Positions 1 through 8,541 are shown, numbered from the stretch's first letter. The stretch: DNA of 64,000 bases from Microvirga arabica (GCF_016811235.1 NZ_JAFBID010000028.1:1-64000), one strand, 5' to 3'. A program made the numbers and translations. The notes: generated by a model not told the origin, from the sequence alone.

Positions 1-102
1 GGTCTGGTGCTAGGCACCGATCTCAGAGGAGGAGGTTGGAAATCGTTCCAACTGAAAGATAACAGCTCAGGCTTCGAGAACGCCTTCTTCAATGTAAGCT
101 AG
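1..102 (+). CDS. C-terminal end of an unidentified protein, cut by window start
   Basis: Frame 1 is open from the first base to a TAG at 100-102 and encodes 33 residues ending in SSGFENAFFNVS. The amino-acid mix (Gly, Trp, Phe, Asn) reads like a folded protein tail and not like a frame shadow, but I do not recognise the family. Only the tail is visible, so the start and function cannot be judged. Confidence 0.3.
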   Translation, partial: GLVLGTDLRGGGWKSFQLKDNSSGFENAFFNVS

Positions 103-450
103 AGTAACTCACAAGATACAATCGTTGTTCTTCGAGCGTCTGCGGTTAGGCCGCTGTGCCCTCACCGGCGATGTGCGCCAGTGGAGGCAAGGGCAGAGGC
201 ATCCAGTCCGTCGGATCACAGAGAGTTCCGCCAACGCTTCGCCGCAGGCCGTGTTGTGTCCACGATCCCCATCGAGCGGTGTCAGGCGTTGTGCGGGATA
301 CCTCGTGACAGCGGGCTTCAGACCGTGACCCTGCTCAGCCTCTTCTTCAGCTTCTCAGGAATGCGCGGATTCCCTCAATCCATACTCTATAACTTCTCTC
401 ACGCCGGAGCATGGAAGCGACTGACGATGCACTCGGACTTTTATGGGCGC

Positions 451-618
451 TCACAGGATCGCGAGTTCTTCAGCGTCGAAGTTAATGCCGATCATGTCAA
501 CGGGTCCGTAGATCGCCGCCAGCGCAAGCAGTCGGCGGGCCTGCGGACCATCCTTGGTCTTGCGAGCAAGCGCACGCAGCTCAGACGCGTTGAAGTCAGA
601 GCGGAGGGGGATCGGCAT
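451..618 (-). pseudogene. IS630-family transposase, N-terminal remnant
   Basis: The frame starts MPIPLRSDFNASELRALA and runs through KDGPQARRLLALAAIY, which is the characteristic N-terminus of IS630-type transposases (helix-turn-helix arm). A ribosome-binding site GGGAGG precedes the ATG. Similarity stops at about base 508, where the protein switches to unrelated residues and ends at 451. Only about 37 of the expected 340 or so residues remain, and no DDE domain follows, so the element is dead. The sharp break suggests a deletion or a later insertion. Confidence 0.7.
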
Positions 619-706
619 GGTAAACCTCCCTGGTTCACCAAACTGAATCACACCTGCCACAATCCGGGAAATCACGAACGAGTCAGCTCTTCAGGGACTT
701 GGTATG

Positions 707-724
707 AGAGGCTGGTGAGCAATT
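707..724 (+). repeat. Left terminal inverted repeat of the IS5-family element
   Basis: The 18-mer AGAGGCTGGTGAGCAATT is the exact reverse complement of 1648-1665. Confidence 0.9.
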
Positions 725-815
725 TTATTGCGCAATGTAAGTCATTGATTCAGAATAGGTTTGGCTGGACTGCCGATGCGGAAGCGGGCTGTTGCGATAG
801 CTTGGAGGGTCAGCC

Positions 816-1649
816 ATGGATGCTTGTGTCTACGCCAGCGATCTCACTGATGCCGAATGGGCGCTGCTCGAGCCCCTCGTCCCCCGCAGCCATCCAGCAG
901 GACGGCGACAGACCTATCCGCTCCGGCGCATCGTCGATGCCATCTTCTATCTGCTGCGCACCGGCGCGCAGTGGCGGCTACTGCCGCACGAGTACCCGCC
1001 GCGTGGTGCCGTCTTTTACCACTATGCCCAGTGGCGCAAGGATAGCACCTGGGAGCACGTGACCCAGGTTCTGCGCGAGAGCTATCGCCGTGCGATCGGC
1101 CGGTCTCCTCAACCGAGTGCGGCGATCCTCGACAGCCAGTCGGTCAAGACCAGCGAGATGGGAGGGCCGCGCGGCTATGACGGCGGCAAGAAGGTGAAAG
1201 GCCGCAAGCGTCATCTGCTCGTCGACACGCAAGGCACGCTGCTGAAGAACAAGGTGCAGCCCGCCGACCTCCATGATCGCACCGGGGCCGAGCTCCTGTT
1301 GGAGGGTCTGCAGCATCTGTTTCCGGCCATTGAGCGAATGTGGGCCGACACTGCTTATCGCGGATTGAAGGATTGGCTGCGCCGAGCGCTGGGCTGGCAG
1401 CTGTCGATTCCGCAACACTGGTGGAGCGGCGGCGTCTGGATGCGGGCTGACGCAGAGCCGCCGACGCGCCCAAGCGGCTTTCAGGTGCTCGCGCGCAGGT
1501 GGGTTGTTGAACGAACCATCGCCTGGTTGACCACCAACCGGCGGCTGGCCAAGGACTACGAACGCCTGATCGAGACCGGCGAGATGCTGCTCTATCTCGC
1601 CATGAGCCGCATCCTGCTGCGCCGCCTCACCCGCAAGAACGAAAGATAA
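816..1649 (+). CDS. IS5-family transposase
   Basis: This 277-residue DDE transposase cuts and joins the ends of its own element. The N-terminal DUF4096-like region has LTDAEWALLEPL and GAQWRLLPHEYPP. The catalytic triad is visible as Asp106 (AAILDSQSVK), Asp178 (MWADTAYRG) and Glu232 (RRWVVERTIAWL), followed by the conserved NRRLAKDYE. Length and motifs are complete. The ATG at 816 follows GGAGGG at 806-811. It is the only gene of the element at 707-1665. The subgroup (IS427- or IS1031-like) is not settled by sight. Confidence 0.93.
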   Translation: MDACVYASDLTDAEWALLEPLVPRSHPAGRRQTYPLRRIVDAIFYLLRTGAQWRLLPHEYPPRGAVFYHYAQWRKDSTWEHVTQVLRESYRRAIGRSPQPSAAILDSQSVKTSEMGGPRGYDGGKKVKGRKRHLLVDTQGTLLKNKVQPADLHDRTGAELLLEGLQHLFPAIERMWADTAYRGLKDWLRRALGWQLSIPQHWWSGGVWMRADAEPPTRPSGFQVLARRWVVERTIAWLTTNRRLAKDYERLIETGEMLLYLAMSRILLRRLTRKNER

Positions 1650-1665
1650 TTGCTCACCAGCCTCT
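1648..1665 (-). repeat. Right terminal inverted repeat of the IS5-family element
   Basis: Exact reverse complement of 707-724, overlapping the end of the transposase stop codon. Confidence 0.9.
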
Positions 1666-2469
1666 AAGCTTGTTATTGCCGCCAACGCATCGTTACCGGA
1701 AGGCGACGACCTGCCCTTCGGGATTGAGCCTACAGGTCACGCGCGCCTGCCTGACCTGCTTCTTGCCCTTGCGGGCGTACTCTATGCGGGCAAGAACAGG
1801 AAGATCCACCAGGCCATCACGGGTTCTCGCTTGGGGCCCAGCACCCGTCACGTTCACCGCAACAGATCCAAGCCGACGCGATCTTGCCGCAAGGGAGGTT
1901 TGGCACCGCTCAACTGCCTTTGAATGTGCTTGAGTTACCTGTGGCTTGCTGCGCGATGCTGACCGTGGCGCTGTACGGAGTACACGCCGGACAGGCTGCC
2001 TGGGAGAGACGCGTTGAGAGGGGCGGTCATACCAATAGCCAAGGTCTGCCAAGCCTGACGGAACGACAGTGTATCGGGCGCTCTCCTGCCGCTGGGCTGC
2101 TTGGGCCGAGGCCGCTCTGGCGGGCGATGGCCGAGACCGACATGCCTTGCCGGTGCCATTCCAAGATCATGACTACCTCCCCAAGCTGGATCACCGCCTG
2201 TCCTCCTGACCATCAGGAGCAGCATCGGCGAAGAGAGCCTGCCGGTCTTCCCGGCAGCGGCCGAAACGCTCGGCTGCCGCGCTCACCTGGGGAAAATTCA
2301 ATCGGCAGGTCTGGGGAGTTTCACTCCGGTATCAACAGCCGTGAAGGGCATCCGTCAAGCTTTGACATTAGGCACAAGCGACTGCCACGGTCGCTATCAT
2401 CCCAAGTGGAGGCAAAGCCCCGCCGTTCGCGCAGAGGGACTTTGCCGGAGTTGTTGAGGTGACTGTTCG
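1666..2469. other. Gap with no confidently identified gene
   Basis: About 800 bases between the IS5 element and the peptidase gene. A minus-strand frame (1693-2052, 119 codons, TTG start) has a protein-like C-terminus (DGLVDLPVLARIEYARKG) but no recognisable family or convincing ribosome-binding site. A plus-strand frame at 1884-2462 has the Arg/Pro-rich look of a non-coding frame. I read the stretch as decayed mobile-element or gene debris. Confidence 0.4.
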
Positions 2470-3003
2470 CTAACGCTCAATCAGCAGGATTTCGCCGAGT
2501 TCAAGGCAGTAGCGAGTGCGGGCGGGCCGAACGGTGCACCGAGACCGCCTCATGTAGGTCCCGCCATCGGAATCCAGGAGCCAGAGGGTTTTGGGTGTGA
2601 CCTGGTACACCACACACCAGTGGTCAGTGGCCCCCGTGATCCCGACGATAGCGACGCACGCTGGCCCCAATTCCTGCTCCAAGGCTGCCCACAGGTCGGG
2701 CAGGGTGTGCTGGTCCTGCTTCAGCCGCAGGGGATGTGCTTGGAAGGTGAGATCCCGATCCCCGCAGCGTCCCTTGCCCGCAACCGCCACCAACCGCTTC
2801 AGCTGGCACCAATACAGGCCCCGGAGCAGGGATTTGTGGAGGCAGGGGCTGTCTTGCTCCAGGGCTTTGATCAGCTTCGCAAACAGCTGCTTGCACTGCT
2901 CATCCCGCAGCCGCAGGACGTACCGAAGGGCGTTCACGATGGCGTAGACGCCACACAATCCGTCGAGGTCGCCCTGCCGGTAAGCGCGCCTGCGCTTACG
3001 CAT
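2470..3003 (-). CDS. Orphan papain-like cysteine peptidase-type protein
   Basis: A 177-residue protein with no signal peptide, hence probably cytoplasmic. It shows a papain-like fold signature: Gln10 (oxyanion-hole position) before GDLDGLCGVYAIVNAL with the likely nucleophile Cys17, then His128 in ATDHWCVVY and Asp144 in LWLLDSDGGTY. Order and spacing match a Cys-His-Asp triad of C39/papain-type enzymes. A ribosome-binding site AGGAG sits 3 bases before the ATG. The N-terminal RKRRR stretch is basic. There is no ABC exporter or leader-peptide gene beside it, which argues against a bacteriocin C39 role. Substrate unknown; proteolysis, deamidation or transglutamination are all possible. The neighbours are IS elements and remnants, so it is probably horizontally acquired. 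Confidence 0.7.
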   Translation of the reverse strand: MRKRRRAYRQGDLDGLCGVYAIVNALRYVLRLRDEQCKQLFAKLIKALEQDSPCLHKSLLRGLYWCQLKRLVAVAGKGRCGDRDLTFQAHPLRLKQDQHTLPDLWAALEQELGPACVAIVGITGATDHWCVVYQVTPKTLWLLDSDGGTYMRRSRCTVRPARTRYCLELGEILLIER

Positions 3004-3378
3004 CAGCTCCTAGTCGGGGCAGGCGAGGGTGGTTGCGAAGGGGGCGACGATCCCACGTCTACAGGCTCTTGAAAGGTTGAACCTGATTGGATCCTGATGC
3101 GAGGGATACAAGGGCTCCGAAACTGGCCGGAAGTAAGAGGCGGGATCTGAACCTGTCCGGTGGAAGCAACAATCAGCGCGGGGCAACGTAGGATGGTGTT
3201 CTGAGCAGCATAAGGCATAGCAAGGGCTCCTCAAATGCAAAGGGAGCCCGGAAGGCTCCCGTGAGGGTAGGGTTGAGCGGTCAGGGAACGCCGTGACCAA
3301 TGATGTTTGAGGTAAAGCTCGGCAGCAGGTGCCCCACCGCATAGCAAAGCTGTACGGTCAAGCCTGGGAAGGTGACCA
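3004..3378. other. Gap; only a short palindrome seen
   Basis: No reading frame here has a recognisable family or ribosome-binding site. A GGGAGCC/GGCTCCC hairpin lies at about 3242-3260 without a T-run, so it is not a clear terminator. The stretch presumably holds the promoter of the peptidase gene on the minus strand. Confidence 0.4.
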
Positions 3379-3828
3379 TCAGGGCCGAAGCATTATCACC
3401 CTACTAGGAAAATAAGCTCTTGTCAAGGGTTTATGCCTTATGGTCAAGGTAAAGGCCACGTTTATGGTCAAGTTAACGGCGAAGCTGGCATCGTGACCCA
3501 GGATAATCTTTGAAGATGCCCTACCTTCAACAACCAGGCCAGGTGCTTCGGGGTGCCATCCAGAAAGCCATATCGGTCTTTCCCCTGCAGTGAACTGTGC
3601 GAAGGGTGGAGGTAAAACGTCGTGCATCCCAAAGCTTGGTTCTAGCTCCATGATGCCTGCCCCTCGATTGCCTCCAGAAGAGCTACCTTTAGCAAAGCAC
3701 CGTTGCTCCTCAACACCTCTCTTACGGTAGTGAAATGACCAGTCCAGCCGGTTGAAAAGCACAGAGGCTATGGGAGCCATTTTCGCGGCTGATGAGGCGG
3801 CTTTGGCAGGGAACAGTATGATGTCCAT
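3379..3828 (-). CDS. Hypothetical protein, 149 residues
   Basis: I recognise no family. The start is well supported: the ATG at 3828 is preceded five bases away by GGAGGAG, a near-perfect Shine-Dalgarno sequence, better than most in the island. The product has no signal peptide or membrane span. The middle is Gly/Ser-rich (KGSSSGGNRGAG) followed by a hydrophobic, aromatic region with WLSGWHPEAPGLVVEG, and the C-terminus is beta-rich (FAVNLTINVAFTLTI). It might be real or the start of a decayed gene. It lies on the same strand as the peptidase gene, 375 bases upstream of it, so co-transcription is possible but not shown. Confidence 0.45.
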   Translation of the reverse strand: MDIILFPAKAASSAAKMAPIASVLFNRLDWSFHYRKRGVEEQRCFAKGSSSGGNRGAGIMELEPSFGMHDVLPPPFAQFTAGERPIWLSGWHPEAPGLVVEGRASSKIILGHDASFAVNLTINVAFTLTIRHKPLTRAYFPSRVIMLRP

Positions 3829-3954
3829 TTGCTCCTCCAGAGATCACTGGCTGCTTTGATTACCCATGTTGCTCCTTTCTGGCGTTGTGCGGCACAAGTT
3901 ATTCTCCTCAACTGAGGATCTAAGTGACCGCGAACGACAGCGAAGGGGCACTCA

Positions 3955-4878
3955 TTGCGCAATCCACACCATGCCAGAGCCTGCCTCGTGTCCGGACTTC
4001 TGCTCCTCGCTCCTGCCGCGTTAGCACAAGCACCTTCCATCGACTTCCCAGACATCCCCCTGCCTCCCGTCATCGAGGGGCTGATTGGGTTGCCCCAAGC
4101 CTATACCTCAGGGCGTAAGGCTCATCTTGCGACAATCAGGCGTGAGGCCGAGCAGGTGGGGCTTCCTCCTGATGTTGCGGACGCGGTAGCGCAGGTCGAG
4201 AGTAGTTATAACCCTGGTTCAGTTGGAGGAGTTGGTGAGGTCGGCCTCATGCAAATCCGTCCTACAACCGCCGCCATGCTGGGCTACAGAGGCACGTTGG
4301 CTGGATTGTTTGAGCCCGAGACGAACATTCGTTATGGCGTCGCATATCTTGGTCGCGCGTGGCAGCTTGCTGACGGTAACCTGTGCCGTGCGCTCATGAA
4401 ATACAGGGCAGGACACGGTGAGGAGCGCATGACGCCGCTCTCGGTGGAGTATTGCCGACGGGTTCGGACCCACTTGGCAGCCGTTGGATCTTCCATTGGT
4501 GCAGGGGGCGATGCAGTGAGCGTTTCGCCCACGGCCTCTTCGACTTTCATCGCATCCAGCGCATCTAAAACCGCACCCAAGGCTGTTGCTGACAAGGAAG
4601 CCGAATCCGACACGGCCAGCGCGGTTCGCCAGGCAAAAAGCACTTCGGCGAAGACCATGCGGGTTCGTCCCCCACAGCGACCGATCACCGGATTCAGAAT
4701 CGCTGCCGTAAGGCGGATGAAGGTGGCTTCTGCCGAGACGCGCTCCCTCACCATCGTGCAGGCGAAGGCGAAGAGAAAGGCGAAGATTCAGCAGATGTGG
4801 GCTGCCCATGACGCACGCCTGCAGGCCATTTCCGCGAGGTTGAAGCCTGAGAGTCTTCGTATCTCTACCGGAATCTGA
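3955..4878 (+). CDS. Secreted lytic transglycosylase, SLT domain
   Basis: The 307-residue product cleaves peptidoglycan glycan strands in the periplasm. After a signal peptide (SGLLLLAPAALAQA) comes an SLT/goose-lysozyme-like domain at about residues 60-155, with catalytic Glu82 in AQVESSYNPGSVGGVGEVG, the LMQIRP motif and the NIRYGVAYL helix. The C-terminal 150 residues are Ala/Ser/Lys-rich, low in complexity and strongly basic (KAKRKAKIQQ), which may bind the wall or DNA. The start is a TTG at 3955 with AAGGGG seven bases upstream; the ATG nearby is out of frame. Such enzymes accompany type IV secretion or flagella, but no such genes are visible here. Confidence 0.8.
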   Translation: MRNPHHARACLVSGLLLLAPAALAQAPSIDFPDIPLPPVIEGLIGLPQAYTSGRKAHLATIRREAEQVGLPPDVADAVAQVESSYNPGSVGGVGEVGLMQIRPTTAAMLGYRGTLAGLFEPETNIRYGVAYLGRAWQLADGNLCRALMKYRAGHGEERMTPLSVEYCRRVRTHLAAVGSSIGAGGDAVSVSPTASSTFIASSASKTAPKAVADKEAESDTASAVRQAKSTSAKTMRVRPPQRPITGFRIAAVRRMKVASAETRSLTIVQAKAKRKAKIQQMWAAHDARLQAISARLKPESLRISTGI

Positions 4879-5217
4879 ACATTACTGGTGTCAGTAGGCG
4901 TGAGACAATTGAGGCTTGGGCGCAGCGGATGAGCAGTTCCAAGAGTCATAGACGACAAGCCAAGATACTCGCCTGCAGGATACCAAGGAGGCGCTCTAAG
5001 TTCTGGCCTCACCATCGGTTAGCCCTTGGAGCATCCGTGGAGCTTTTCCTGAGGGGACTGCGCTCAGCTGTCGCTTGCAAACGAAGCCCGGTCCTGTGCT
5101 CGTAGCTCCTCAACAGAGAGGTGGCAGGGCTGGCACGGATATGGTCTGCTTGGACCGACCGGCTTGAGAGACGAGGCGCTCGTTACATGCTCCCCGTCAG
5201 GGGAACAACCCCTCTGC
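4879..5217. other. Gap with no supported feature
   Basis: About 340 bases between the transglycosylase and the nepR pseudogene. I looked for an ecfG sigma gene downstream of nepR on the minus strand, its usual place, and found no sigma-factor motif here. Confidence 0.5.
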
Positions 5218-5460
5218 TCAGCGCGATTTATCTTCCCCGATGCTCCTGCTTGAAGTTGGCATTCGTTCCAGCAGCGCCAGCAAGCGTTCCGGGACGGGGC
5301 CTCCCATGCAGTCGTCGTACATTTTTCGCAGCCCATTGCCGAGATGTTACTGTATTAAACGGTCAAGCTTTGGGTCCTGGGGCGTCCTGCCTCCACCGCT
5401 CCCACCAGCAGCTGTCGCCAAAGCAAGGGTCCCTAGGGTGTCTGGGTTGTCCTCATGCAT
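5218..5460 (-). pseudogene. nepR: NepR-family anti-sigma factor with one nonsense codon
   Basis: NepR binds and inhibits the general-stress sigma factor EcfG until phosphorylated PhyR removes it. Reading the minus strand from an ATG at 5460 gives 80 sense-length codons in one frame. After a variable N-terminus comes DPKLDRLIQ, then a stop TAA (5347-5349), then HLGNGLRKMYDDCMGGPVPERLLALLERM, whose LR-x-MYDD and PVPERLLxLLE pattern is the NepR core. A single C-to-T change (CAA to TAA, Gln to stop) would explain it. No in-frame ATG with a ribosome-binding site rescues the core half. A partner ecfG or phyR is not visible nearby. Confidence 0.75.
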
Positions 5461-5587
5461 GACCTGGCCTCACGTCCAAATCTCGGACAGGTGAAACTAG
5501 GGGAAACCTTTGTAGATCGTCATGTACCAAAAGGGCTATTGCGCAGGAGCGTGTTCCGCATGGCGAGTGTGTAGGGGGACAATTTAT

Positions 5588-5979
5588 GTCACAACTAGGT
5601 CTGGATGCGAGACCTCCTTGGCGTGAGCGACGACCTGGAGGGCTTGGGACAAAGCGTCTGAATCGGGCCGCTTGGAGCGCCAGCTATTCTCGCCCGTCGG
5701 TTGGACATAAGCTCAATCGTCACCGATGTTGAAACCTCAGGAACAACTAATGGCTTCATGCTGGCTCGTCGCATGGCGAGGGAGCGACCGGAGGTTCGTC
5801 TGATCGTGGTGTCAGGTCGGGTGGCACCGAAGCCAAGTGATTTACCTGAGGGTGCCAGCTTCATCGCGAAACCCTTCTCTCCTCAGACGCTCCTCTTTGT
5901 CGCCAACAGGATGGTTCAGCGATTGAGCAGCCGCCTGGGTGGGGCATTTAGAACCTCAATAGATTTTTGGTCAAGGTAA
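5588..5979 (+). pseudogene. Decayed single-domain response regulator
   Basis: The clear part, from about 5660, reads PAILARRLDISSIVTDVE (phospho-acceptor Asp in IVTDV), then GFMLARRMARERPEVRLIVVSG and FIAKPF with the conserved Lys, the receiver fold of short response regulators common in Rhizobiales. Upstream in the same frame VSDDLEGLGQSV resembles receiver helix 1 but is followed by a TGA at 5659-5661, and the acidic N-terminal pocket (VEDD) is missing. The gene is therefore truncated and interrupted. It is divergent from the nepR pseudogene 128 bases away, so both may be relics of one stress-signalling locus. Confidence 0.65.
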
Positions 5980-6099
5980 TGGCCAAGCTAACGGGAATCG
6001 CGAAAATGATACTAATATGGAAGCGCACCTTGGGCCGTTACGGTAACGTTAAGCGCGTAAGTGTGCTATATGGCCTCTTTAGCGACGAGGAGATGACCC

Positions 6100-7077
6100 A
6101 TGCGGCGGCGGGATCTCGTGTTTCTGTGGACTGCGGCACTCATCCACCCGAGGGCCACCCAGGCTCAGCCGAATCGGGTTCGGCACATTGGAGTGATCGC
6201 CACTTTTGGTGCAACAGATCCAGACGGAGCAATTCTTTTAAAAGCTCTCCGAGATGGTCTCCAGGAGCACGGATTTACAGTACCCCGTAACCTGCAGATT
6301 GAAATACGACATTCTGGTGTACCCGCTCAGATTAGTGCCTTTGCTGCCGAACTTGTGCAGGCTGGGGTTGAGTTGATAGTGACCCACGGCACGCCCGCAG
6401 TTGAAGCAGTGAAGAAAGCTGCTGAAAGCCTCCCGATTGTTTTTGCAACGATTGGTGACCCCGTAGGCGCTGGCTTGGTCCAAAGCCTCAGAAAACCGGG
6501 TGGTAACATCACAGGCTTAAGCCTCTTAGCTTCGGATTTAAGTCACAAGCGATTGGAAATAGTAAAGGAAACCATGCCCCGGTTAAAGCGGGTGGCGATG
6601 TTGTCGAATCCGTCCAATGAGAGCCTCAATGTACAGCTTGCGGAAACTGTGGCGGCGGCGCGCATGTTAGGATTAGAACTGCAATCGATCCCTGTGCAAC
6701 ACGCTCGCGAATTGGAGTCCGCAGTATCCACTGCTGCAAGTGCGCACGCTGATGCGATTATCATAACGAGCGACAGCATACAGATGAACCGGCGCACTGA
6801 AATAGTTGAGCGTGCAATGTCTCATCGGATCCCCGCAATCTCAGAATATCGTGAGATTGCCTTGGCGGGTGCTCTGTTAAGTTATGGCCCAAGTCGCGAA
6901 GATTGTTGGCGTCGCGCTGCGAGCTACGTTGCTAGGATCCTTCATGGCGCAAATCCTGGTGACTTGCCGGTGGAACAGCCATCCAAGTACAACCTTGTTA
7001 TAAATCTGAAGACTGCCCGCGCTTTGGGCGTCGACGTTTCACCGCTCCTCTTTCGCGCTGATGAGGTAATTGAATGA
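6100..7077 (+). CDS. ABC transporter substrate-binding protein, TrpX-like family
   Basis: The 325-residue periplasmic binding protein belongs to the ABC_sub_bind (DUF534) family: VRHIGVIATFGATD near the N-terminus, GVELIVTHGTPAVEAVKKA, LPIVFATIGDPVGAGLVQSL with KPGGNITGLS, and the family-typical C-terminus SPLLFRADEVIE. A signal peptide precedes RATQAQ. The ATG at 6100 follows GAGGAG by seven bases. The ligand is unknown; family members bind amino acids or other small molecules. No permease or ATPase gene is adjacent, so it is an orphan component, and its GC content (about 53%) is below the core of the window. Confidence 0.85.
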   Translation: MRRRDLVFLWTAALIHPRATQAQPNRVRHIGVIATFGATDPDGAILLKALRDGLQEHGFTVPRNLQIEIRHSGVPAQISAFAAELVQAGVELIVTHGTPAVEAVKKAAESLPIVFATIGDPVGAGLVQSLRKPGGNITGLSLLASDLSHKRLEIVKETMPRLKRVAMLSNPSNESLNVQLAETVAAARMLGLELQSIPVQHARELESAVSTAASAHADAIIITSDSIQMNRRTEIVERAMSHRIPAISEYREIALAGALLSYGPSREDCWRRAASYVARILHGANPGDLPVEQPSKYNLVINLKTARALGVDVSPLLFRADEVIE

Positions 7078-7266
7078 TGGGCCGAGGACAGGTAGGCGAA
7101 GCGCCATAGCGGGGGCGGCGGACTGAGGCTCAACTCGGGTTCGGATCTAGCAGCCAAAGATTATCTCCAAATACGCTGCAAAGATACGCTACCCAGTTCC
7201 ATACTGCGCCTTATGCGAAATCGCGCAAGCCCCACGCACTTAGCGCGCTCGACTCTAACCCTTGCA

Positions 7267-8508
7267 TTAAGGCTTCCTTAAAGCTGCCTTCAAGTGAACG
7301 GGATCAACTCGGGTTACGATAACCGGCTGATGCCCATTGGAACTTGCGAAATAGAACCGTCCCTTGTCGTCCCAGGAATCGTAGCCCGTGTGGACGTGCA
7401 AGTGCTTCAAAGCCGGGTCTAACTCAGCGAGGGTGCACAGCTTTTGTGTATTCCCCGTCCCTAAATCGAACTCATACAGGGATGTAAACTCGCTTGGTTG
7501 CGGTGATGTGCTCGTGGCAGTGTAGGCCTTGGTCCCGTCAGGAGTGACCGCAAAGAGCCAAATGTAAATGCCGGTCTGACCAGTCTCAATCTGACCCAGG
7601 TAGGACCAAGACGGACCGTTATCATCGAAGTGGTAGACATGGCCTCTATCGTCTGAGAAGAAGCATTGCCTGCCTCCGGCCAGACACTGGCCGACCTCAA
7701 GGGCTCGCCCCTCCTGCAAAGGCCAGTCCGTTCGCTCGCCAAATCCAGTCTCTGGATCGTAGTAATGAATGTGCCCGTGCACTGAGGGGGTTCTTGGGTT
7801 CCTCGCCGTAAAGTACAGACGTCCGCGCGGGTCGACCCACATCACACGGCCCGTATAGACGTAAGATTGCTCATACGAGTTTGGTCTACCGAGAACTTCC
7901 GTTCGGCCACGAGCCACGTCATAGCGATAGATCTCGCCCGTTGGGACACCAGCGCCGTAGATGACGTTGCGTGCAGGGTCGGACGCCAGCGTCACAACAT
8001 TCCCATGCGCCACCGCGATGCCCCCAGGTTCGGAGGCACTCAGGTCTGTGAAGCTGTTAAGGCGGGGATCGTAAGCGTACCAGTGGAACCCCCGTCGGGT
8101 GAGATATTCGTCATTCAAGCGGGAGCGATCCATCGTTGCTACGTAGACTTTACCCCGATGCCAAAGGGGACGGGTATGGAATTTCTGTGCTGTCTCGCCT
8201 GGCATCCAGTTCTGGACCGCCTCAGAAGCAGAGCGAGCATCACCCACGAACTGAAGCGTGCCCTCTTGTGATCTGAGGCGGTATAAGGCCGAGTTCGTTA
8301 CATGGTCCATGCCGCCCACGTAAATGTCACCGTCAGGCGATGAACCGGTGGCGTGCCAACTCTGCGTGGGCTGAAGCCCGTTGGGTGTGCTGGGGAGCCT
8401 CCAATGCCAAGTGCCGTTGAGCTTGCCACTCCAACCGACTTCGGGATCGTTTGTCGGAGGCAAAGGGGATTGGCCCGAACTGGGCGAGGTGAGGCAAACC
8501 AGGACCAA
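7267..8508 (-). CDS. Secreted beta-propeller protein, 5' end next to an IS66 element
   Basis: The 413-residue product has repeated beta-sheet blades of the YIYGAGVPTGEIYRYDV and GRLYFTARNP type, typical of six- or seven-bladed propellers such as SMP-30 or NHL-like proteins. The exact family is not recognised. The predicted start is a TTG at 8508, two bases from the IS66 terminus at 8510. The N-terminus (LVLVCLTSPSSGQ) looks like the end of a signal peptide whose positively charged n-region is missing. In the same frame the sequence reads back into the IS up to its transposase stop. The gene may thus be truncated and poorly exported. It is convergent with the binding-protein gene. Confidence 0.65.
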   Translation of the reverse strand: MVLVCLTSPSSGQSPLPPTNDPEVGWSGKLNGTWHWRLPSTPNGLQPTQSWHATGSSPDGDIYVGGMDHVTNSALYRLRSQEGTLQFVGDARSASEAVQNWMPGETAQKFHTRPLWHRGKVYVATMDRSRLNDEYLTRRGFHWYAYDPRLNSFTDLSASEPGGIAVAHGNVVTLASDPARNVIYGAGVPTGEIYRYDVARGRTEVLGRPNSYEQSYVYTGRVMWVDPRGRLYFTARNPRTPSVHGHIHYYDPETGFGERTDWPLQEGRALEVGQCLAGGRQCFFSDDRGHVYHFDDNGPSWSYLGQIETGQTGIYIWLFAVTPDGTKAYTATSTSPQPSEFTSLYEFDLGTGNTQKLCTLAELDPALKHLHVHTGYDSWDDKGRFYFASSNGHQPVIVTRVDPVHLKAALRKP

Positions 8509-8509
8509 C

Positions 8510-8525
8510 GTAATTACCCAGGCCC
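8510..8525 (+). repeat. Terminal inverted repeat of the IS66-family element
   Basis: GTAATTACCCAGGCCC is identical to the inward-read other end (9861-9876); the match ends at the 17th base. Confidence 0.85.
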
Positions 8526-8541
8526 CATTTTGAGCTGAGGT

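Larger units (their letters stand above)
707..1665 (+). mobile_element. IS5-family insertion sequence, complete
   Basis: A 959-bp element with perfect 18-bp terminal inverted repeats (707-724 and 1648-1665) encloses a single intact transposase gene; its stop codon overlaps the right repeat. The flanks are t-g-a or t-a-a like on the two sides and do not form an identical target duplication, so the element may have recombined since insertion or its exact ends may be one base different. It looks potentially active. Confidence 0.9.

Noticed and set aside
181-1062. A 293-codon plus-strand frame
   Set aside because: It runs antisense through the IS630 remnant and across the left end of the IS5 element, so it cannot be one gene.
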